Positions 40,601-48,900 of a DNA stretch of 64,000 nt are shown here, piece after piece. The position numbers and the translations under genes are program-made. Below the pieces are notes generated by a model, which worked only from the letters and a program-made list of their open reading frames with translations, was not told the DNA's origin and searched no databases. The stretch spans positions 21,427,501 through 21,491,500 of the forward strand of contig OX365944.1 of assembly GCA_947247005.1 (NCBI GenBank), given 5' to 3'. The DNA comes from Spisula solida (Eukaryota; Mollusca; Bivalvia; Venerida; Mactridae). The first letter of the stretch is position 1. Each line of letters begins with the position of its first letter.

Positions 40601-42453
40601 CAAAGGAGGGATATCCCGAACGCAGCTTAGTCGGACAATATGGAACTATTTCGGAGTGTACATATTTTTTATAATATGAACAGTGTTAGAGCAGTAACAC
40701 TCTTCCATATTTAAATTCAACTCCATGATAATTCTTCAATCACTTGCTAAAACTAGTTCATTCCCCTTTTTGACAGCTTAGACTTGGGCAGTTCATTTTC
40801 TCGTTCGGTTATAAGTTGGGCATTGTGCATTGTCAGTGTGGTATGTGATGTTTTTATGTTTTCTGTGATTGACTGGTTAAGTTGAGTGCTGCCTCCCCTG
40901 CCTGACTTTATATTATATTTTATAGTGTTTCATTTTACGCGTAGTAAACAGTTCAGACAATAACAACTCTCTCCACCCAGTAGCATACCGACCCAAGGCA
41001 ATTGCGTTTTTAAACAAACAAACACATGTTATATAACACATAAATCAATCATACTTGACTGGCATCAAACAGTACGTGGACAATCGGGTTCTGTCTCTGG
41101 TGATTGAAACTGACGTCCTGGAACTGTACGGATTACGCAGATTTTCTATTTAGCTGGGTATTATTGCTGAGGTTGCGTGGTTTGTGCGTCAATTACTACT
41201 GAACCATTTCCATTAATATTGTCTGCGCTTGATCCAATGGATACCTCGTAAAAGCGTCGAATTATTTTACTGTAAAGCTTTTTTCCATCTCATTTACTAC
41301 AATGACGTATTTATTTTGATATCAAGTCCAGACACAATGAGGGTTTTCCAGGTTCTTGCTAATGTTTACCGTAATTGATTGTAGCTATTAAATGCGATCT
41401 CTTTGATAACATGCATCACTCGACTGATTGAAATGATCTGTGTGATGTTTTATGATTTCCGTTCTAATGGAAAACGTTGTTGTTTCGCTTTTAGAAAACC
41501 GAACGACAAATGGGGTGTCTCTTGGAAAGCAATGTATTATGATATTTACTGTGGAGTACCCGCTGTGTATTGAATGGTTAAGTTACATAATGTATGACCC
41601 ACGACTGGTTTTACACATAATGACAGAAATCAGGAAACTCAGGAAATCATTGGTCCTCAGGAATAGACATTGAGAATGAACGTGTTGATTATCACTTACC
41701 TTTGACGACTGCGTTTGTACTCTGAGTAATGGTGAAATTATATTAATTGTACATCCATCATTTTATCTACGAGTCGATAATAGAAAGAAACAACTAAATT
41801 GTATCGTACACACATATCTAAAGCAGTAATTAATGGACAAAATAAATATAAGAAATATCCCAAAACTTTCTTTATAGTGAGATAATTCTGGTAAACTGTA
41901 GTCGCATACCAACATTGAATACCTTACACAGTATTTCATCAAGTGGAACAAAAACGCAATACAATAATCTAGGATCTTCTAATTGCACACAGAGATGCGA
42001 TTACCGACAGATTAGAACTTCATTAAGATGGATTCACATTGTTTTATTGCCAGTTTATGTAATTAAACATTAATGTCTCCAAAACCTTTGCGGTAAAATA
42101 GCATGCACCGCGGTCATGAAGTAATGCACGGCGTTATAGTGTAGCCCACGAATCAAGGCTGCTAATTTTAACCATTGTGTAGCCATCGCATACTATTTAC
42201 AGGGTATTTAGAATTGTTCATTATTACGAAGGCAGACATTTGTCATTAGATTTTCTTACTGTTCTAACGTGTTGTATCTGAATACTTCGCATAGTGTGCT
42301 TTTAAAATTAATGTTTTATGCGGCGTCACAACATCGTCCCTTACTTTCATCGACTCGTAGATAAAGAGAAATAACCGTATTGCTAGAGATAAAACAGGGC
42401 CGGATAACAACGCTTTATAACGTCCATCCTGAAGAACTTGTAGGCATAATATA

Positions 42454-42459
42454 TTTATT
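42454..42459 (-). promoter_or_regulatory. Candidate polyadenylation signal AATAAA for the BMP9/10-like gene
   Basis: A canonical AATAAA on the minus strand lies about 212 nt after the stop of the intact terminal exon. The matching sites beside the two decayed exon copies (about 19,200 and 30,480) read AATATA-like or have lost the hexamer. Other signals further downstream cannot be excluded. Confidence 0.5.
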
Positions 42460-42641
42460 AATAAAAATACATTAGTTAAGAAATACGGTCTGTGACTTAA
42501 CTAAACTGAGGAACTCGTCTAATTTATGTGAAATGATAGATCAGTTCGTTTGTCTCTGGTATTAAAATTAGTTCATTCAATGTCATAGTTCAACTCGAAA
42601 ATTAAAGCATCACGTTTATCAATAAGATAACATATCAATAG

Positions 42642-42661
42642 GATAACATGTTTATGTTATC
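42642..42661 (-). repeat. Inverted repeat directly after the BMP stop codon
   Basis: GATAACAT - GTTT - ATGTTATC forms a perfect 8-bp stem with a 4-nt loop, about 10 nt after the stop. A 14-bp direct repeat (ATGTTATCTACATC twice) overlaps the stop itself. The stem is conserved beside the 30.7-kb copy and partly beside the 19.4-kb copy. It could be a 3'UTR hairpin or merely repeat-derived. Confidence 0.55.
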
Positions 42662-42670
42662 TACATCATG

Positions 42671-42904
42671 TTATCTACATCCACACTCTGCCACAATCAT
42701 CTGATCGTATTTATATCTATAAGTCACCACTCCATGTGAGTCCAGATATAGAAGAGACATAGATTCAAACTTGGTAGGTACACAGCAACTTCGGACAGCA
42801 CGTTTCGGGTGTAGTTCATTCATCATACTCTGTACAATGGCGTGTTTCGTTGGTGTCAGATAGTCTGCAACTGGAACGGTGCATCTCCCTGCGCATTGAT
42901 ACGC
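42671..42904 (-). CDS. bmp9/10: BMP9/10-like ligand, terminal exon 3, intact copy
   Basis: This is a 77-codon terminal exon plus TAA. The acceptor is TTATTTCAG before GCG TAT CAA TGC, in phase 0, which matches exon 2 exactly. It encodes AYQCAGRC (cysteines 2 and 3), LTPTKHAIVQSMMNE, RSCCVPTKF (cysteines 4 and 5), LYLDSHGVVTYRYKYDQM and AECGCR (cysteines 6 and 7). This is the complete remainder of a BMP mature domain, the part that forms finger 2 and most of the knot. It lies 5.8 kb downstream of exon 2 and is the closest of three paralogous copies. It is the only copy with an intact frame, an AG acceptor and a nearby AATAAA (42,459-42,454). Confidence 0.95.
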   Translation of the reverse strand, partial: AYQCAGRCTVPVADYLTPTKHAIVQSMMNELHPKRAVRSCCVPTKFESMSLLYLDSHGVVTYRYKYDQMIVAECGCR

Positions 42905-45900
42905 CTGAAATAACACAAACAGTGCATGTACACTCGGCAAAACATAGAAGTACACGCGTGTTTTTTCCGTTATAACTTTTTACTTATTATGGTTTTTGCA
43001 TGAAATTTTGTGTACATGATATTGACTATCACAGAGTTGGATGAAGTGCAATTCTTATTTTACATATGGCAAATTTGAATTTTATATTATATCGACAAAT
43101 TCAAAAAACACAAAATAATTCGATTTTTCACTCAAAAGTATGATGGTAACTCACTTATATATTTTGATTGTAATGGTCAAGGGGGGTTAACCCTGTCGGA
43201 AATTGAAAAAGTCGGTAGTTTTTAATATTGCAATCATTGCTTTCTTTATTTCTGCGTTTGTGATAAGAACATACACTTGAAAACGAACTTTCTTAGCAAA
43301 GCGGGCACATATCTGCACCAGCAACCTGACAAACGTCTGATAATACACGGCAAAAATGTGTGCTTTTGGATTCTGCTGATGTCATCATATGTTTATTCTG
43401 TTTGTGACGATTGTAATCAGATGTTAAAAACACCAATTGTTTTGTAATTGCAAACATCCAAACAACATATGTTGACCATTACCGCAAGATCAAACTCGTT
43501 TTTACCGAGCTATGGTCAAATAAACATATGTGTACCTGTAGTGTAGTTACAATACTAGTATTTCAAACGTCATAATATTTTACGAATTACTCAGTAATTG
43601 TAACTTTGACATCAAAGATACTTGTAAGTGTCAAGAATCAAGACATGTCATTGACAAAGTGACGAACCATGACTAACCAACTACCAAATATGGGACATGT
43701 AAATAGGCTATCAGTGGTAAAACAAGGCAATGCGCTTAACTTTGATTAAGGGGACATATATGACGTCATACTAAAATTACATGAACACGTACTACTGTAA
43801 CATTAATTTTATATATTTCTCTGTTTATATTTCTGCGTAAATCCCGGTTCGGACAGTTTTACGGGTGGTGTTCCCGGTTCGGACAGTGTTTACAGGTGGA
43901 AACACCCCGTTAGGATAGTGTTTACGGGTGGGTGTTCCCGGTTCGGACAGTGTTTACAGGTGGAAACTCTCCGTTAGGATAGTGTTTACAGGTGGTAAAT
44001 CCCGTTGCCAAATTGCCAAATGACAAAATGGAAACGAGCATGATTTGTTATAATATGATCATTACAGTTTCAATACATATAAGGTAATGAAACAAAACAA
44101 AAAACAACATTTTTATAATTTCACAGGAAAGTGTCAGCAAGCAAACGATGAGTGGATATAGAGTGGGATAATGTATCGAAGAAAGAAAGTAATAATTGTA
44201 ATAGCAATATATGCATCTAGAATAAGAAAAACAATATTGAATAAGTATACATCACGTGCAAAACCAGCACCGGCAATAATAAATAAAGGACTATAACGAG
44301 AATATCGATAGAGTGAAGATCAGGTGAAATAGAGCAGGTTTATACTGTTTAAAAGCTCCGAAAGAGTACATATTCGTTTCAATTTAGTATTACATGCACT
44401 TGGCTAAACAAGAAAAAAATATGAATCACACACACGCACATTGGTAGAGAAATAATTGTTGTTAAATCAATTAATTAATTTAATTAACAAAATACATGTT
44501 CATGTCATTATAAATAAAAAAATATTTGCAGTGCCTAGAAGTGGACGTCCCGGATTATGTCACGGTCCTATATCAGTATGAGCGATGAATACAGTACTGC
44601 AAATGCAATAGTGAGAAAGGGGAACAACTCCAACAGCCTGAACGGAATTACTGAAAATGGATTATCGTTATTACAAAAAAGAGAAATTCTGGTAAATATA
44701 CAGTATTTTTTAACAAATAGTTTAATATAAGTTTCAGCGAAACGATAAACATATCCAGCCAGGCTACCGAGTAGTTGTTTGTATTAAACTAGACTGTCAA
44801 TCGGTATATCCGGGTTCAGCAGGCTATGCTTCATTCTGACATGGGCAAGCTTATCACAATTCTCTCCTCGTGTTTAGACGTTGTCAATGGCTTGTGGAAA
44901 TGGTAAATGTCAGGAAGGTTTGGTTGGTCAACCCAAAATATGCAACAATTTTAAACCATGTGAGAAGGTGCATGTTAAAACAGCAAAATATTATACACAC
45001 TTTTGTATAAGCACATTTTTAAAGCAACGAAAAAAATAGACCTATTAATTGAAAAATAATATATTTGAAAATGCCGTAATTGAAATGTTAGCAATGTCAT
45101 GTCTTAAGCGTGACATTATAAAGGATGTTGTTAATAACTACACGTGGTGTATTCAGTGGCAAAATGATTTTCTGGGATTTATCTAAGTGGCTGGATTAAT
45201 ATGTCAGAGGACCTAATTCAGATGACTCTGAAAGGCGATGTAAATAATATATTTCACCTAAATAGTATATGTTGACGTCTACAAATCGTTCATCTATAAA
45301 CTTCAGAATCTGGAGGCGTTTACAGAGTTGATTCCAGAAGAGAAATTTAGATATCATCAATTGAATTATTCGGTGTTCAAAAGGCAAATAACAATTCCCC
45401 TACAAGTATGTTGATTACGGTTCTAACCAAATTACAAATAATATTATAATAAACAGTAGATGTTACTTGACACATTACTTGAGACTGTTTAATAGACGCT
45501 TCGTTTGCAATGTGATATCATGAAACTATCTTATTTTCAACACTGTTTTAACATACACTTAATTAACAAATCTTATACTCGTAAGTATGCACGTGCTTAT
45601 ACCGTATAACTTTTCTTGTATTGATATTTCTACACGAAATTTGGTGTGTATGCTATTGAAAACAACGAGATTGGATTAATTAATAAGTGTTTTTATGAAA
45701 AATGAATACAACGGGTTATTGAACCAAAAATTTACAACAACTAAAATGTACAATAAATTGAAGAGTAGGTGCAATTTATTTAAAGGGTTTTAGGTAGGTC
45801 GTCAAATTAAGGACAAAATGATGCGATTTTTCACTCAACAACATGGTGGTTGTTAACTTTTAAAAATGCTTAGCAAGATCAAACGCTTATTAGCCGGGCT

Positions 45901-48900
45901 ATGGGTAAATATATACTTGCACACCTATAAGATTAGTTCAGTGTATGTAGGATACCTTTCGCCATTCAATCAACTGACTATTCGAACTAGAGTTCATGGC
46001 ACAAGTCCAATTGAGGTGAAAACATATTGTGCCTGATAATCACTAAAATCAAAATTAAATGAGGCAGACATGACATTCGTACATGCGCACGCGTATGATA
46101 TCTACAGACGCTTGGAAACGCCTGATACGGGTCACTTCCGGCGATAACGGTGTTTAGGTACAAATTATACTATCGTTGTTTGATACAAAAAACTGAAGGC
46201 AAGAAAAATATTCAGTCTGTAAAATAAATTCACAAGACGATTGATACAGCTCAAATAATAAACAAATTAATCTAACATAAGCCTACTAGCCTGGATTTAA
46301 TTTCGTTCAAGTTATTAACATAAGCGCATGTAATTTCCTTCGAGGATTTCATTAATAAAAACGTTTACAAATATAACTCCAGTAACAATGAATTATTATC
46401 GTGAATAAATTGCTACAGCGACGAATTTAGTACATGGGATATGTAATACCGGTGTACCAATTACGTTATATCATTTAATCTCTGTATAAATTCTGGGAAA
46501 ATTTCGTTTCATAAATAAATTATCAAGGCGCAGATCTTCTAGCTGTTTTATTTATATAACGTAATTTAACATAAATACTATTGTTGATTGTTTCAACGTT
46601 CTTATTTATTCCATTTCGTAACAGAAATAAGCATTATTGTAGTACATTGTATAATAGAGCATACACCAAAGGGACGTCGAAATCCATATTATTGTATGAT
46701 GTATACACTTCGCCGAATTTCTACAATGAGCGGCTTTGACATCGCAACATTTACACTTACACTGAGCGGCTTTGAAAACGCAACATTTACACTTATATAG
46801 CGTATATGTATGTATGTATTTTCCCATAGCTCGGCCATGTGCGTTTAATTTTGCTGAAAATTTCAACATTTGTAGCTAACATATGTCGCATGACATCAAA
46901 TTCAGTACATCAAATTTGAAAAGACCCTTTACAACAGCACTAACACAATGATGACATAAACAAAAACATACTTGATGCAATGCGTCCGACTGCGTTTTTC
47001 AGATCGTTAATGCTGATGTGTACTTATTTGTCGGATAAAGTTCGTTAACAAGTGTCCGTGCTTATCATGGAGACAGAAATAAATCAAAACAAAGATAAAT
47101 ATAAAGCTCAATTTAGATTTAGAACAGTTGAATTTTATTCACTCAATCTCTATCCAGAATTTCTTCCCTTTGACTGTAAAATTAGTCGTATTTTTAATTA
47201 AACCCAAAACATTGCTATTTATCGTTTTTGATACCTTAAGTTCATTATGTTACGGAGTGGTTAACCGTCTTTTTTGTGTTTTTTGAATTTGTCGATGGAT
47301 TGACTATTCAAATTGACATTGCATTCAAATAATTAGCATCAACCCATCGATTCTTCGTACATGTTTCGTGTTTGTCCGTTTCATAGTTCAATGCACCACC
47401 ACTGTAGTAAATTTAGACGTACAGAACATCGAGTTACAACCCAAGGGTAGAAAATAACACGCACACATAATTTCGTTGAGCAATATTAATAAATAAAAAC
47501 GTTATCTTGATTTTCATTAGTGTTGCGATTTCAAATCGGAGTATATTTATGCATGTATGTATTTTCCCATAGCTCGGCTAATATGCGGTTAATTTTGATG
47601 AAAATTTCAACATTTGTAGCTAACATATGTCGCATGACAATCAAATTCATATCATTAAGATTTGAAAAGACCCTCAACTACAGCACTAACACAATGATGA
47701 CATAAACAAAAACATATTTGTTGCCGTGTGTCCGTCTGTGTTTTTCAGATTGTTAATGCTGATGTGTACTTATTTTTCGGATAAATTTCGTGAACACGTG
47801 TCCGTGCTTATCATGGAGACAGAAATTAGGCAAAACAAATATAAATATAAAGCTCAATGTAGATTTAGAACAGTTGAATTTTATTCACTCAATCTCTATC
47901 CAGAATTACTTCCCTATGACTGTAAAATTAGTCGTATTTTTCGGTAAACCTGAAACATTGCTATATAATATTTTTGAAACTTAAAGTTCACTTTGTTGCG
48001 GAGTGGTAAACCGTCTTATTGTGTGTTGTTTGGATTTGTCGATGAATTGACTATTCAAATTGACATTGCATTAAAATAATAAGCATCAACCCATCGATAG
48101 CTCGTTCATTTTTTGTGTTATTCCGTTTCAAGGTTCAATGGACCACTGCATTGAATGTAGATGAAAACAACATCGAGTTATGACCAAAGGTTGAAGAGTA
48201 GCAAATAACATTTTTCGGTAAACCTGAAACATTGCTATTTAGCGTTTTTGAAACCTAAAGTTCACTATGTTGCGGAACTATTCCAATTAACATAATATTA
48301 AAATAATTAGCATCAACCTATCGATTCCTCGTACATTGTCCAGGTTTCACGGTTAAATAGATGGCAAAACACATCGAGTTACAAACCAAGGGTAACAAAT
48401 AACCCGCACACAAAATTTTGTTGAGAAATATTAATAAATAAAATAAGTTACCGTGATTTTCATAAGTGTTGCGTTTTCTAAGCCGCTCAGTGTAAAATAT
48501 ACAATCACTGCTTATTATTTTGGCAATGTCATGGTGTGGTTAGACCAACAATAAGCAGTTTTGATAGGGGGCATTGGTTTTTGCCTTTTTAAAACAGGCT
48601 AATCCAAAGTGGGCACATCTTTGACTTTACAATGATTGATATCCGTCTTGATGGTTTTTCGTTTAAAACTAGATCAATTAAATCACAATATCAAATATTA
48701 TGTTATCTGATTTACCTGGTATCCTTTAGGGGCTATAATCCAAGTATCCCAGGATAGGTCAGCAAAATTAACATACATCGGTCGACGTTTGCAAAAGTTA
48801 TGTCCATTACTCCGCTTATGTCTCATATGTTCAACTTCTTGACTATTATAGTCGTATATATTGTCTTGATGACCTCGTTGAGTGGAAGCAGAAGCACCTG

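Larger units (their letters stand above)
35733..43200. repeat. Segmental duplication unit 5 (7.5 kb, partial, carries intact BMP exon)
   Basis: This unit is colinear with units 3 and 4 from the CTGTAATG anchor through the terminal exon. Similarity stops near GGTTAACCCTGTCGGAAATTG (about 43,200), where units 3 and 4 continue into a 4-kb tail that is missing here. It carries private changes: a 262-bp foldback insertion at 39.4 kb and a 232-bp internal tandem duplication at 40.14-40.6 kb. It holds the functional last exon of the ligand gene, so it is probably the site closest to the ancestral arrangement. Confidence 0.88.
42905..48715 (-). other. Intron 2 of the BMP9/10-like gene
   Basis: This 5.8-kb intron runs from the donor GTAAATC (48,715) to the acceptor TTTCAG (42,905). 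The part next to exon 3 up to about 43,200 belongs to duplication unit 5. The rest is unique to the window apart from a diverged second copy of the 42.95-43.55 kb stretch at 45.59-45.96 kb. Inside lie a 32-bp minisatellite, a possible plus-strand exon cluster and a 1.7-kb inverted-repeat element, each listed separately. I see nothing definite in 43.56-43.84, 44.01-44.53 and 45.96-46.72 kb. Confidence 0.85.

Noticed and set aside
19421..42904. Three fully functional, mutually exclusive last exons
   Set aside because: Two copies carry clear lesions (acceptor loss plus early stop; +4 frameshift), so only one can encode a normal ligand. Splicing to the middle copy remains possible and is reported.
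12131..43200. Idea that the 12-kb units are copies of a giant LTR retrotransposon or virus-like element
   Set aside because: No terminal repeats, gag-pol, integrase or capsid-like frames are visible. The units contain a host exon with flanking intron sequence in order, so segmental duplication fits better.
45196..45387. 63-codon minus-strand frame
   Set aside because: It overlaps candidate exon c on the other strand, begins with a random-looking sequence and has no similarity to the TGF-beta domain, although I tested the idea of a fourth terminal exon here.
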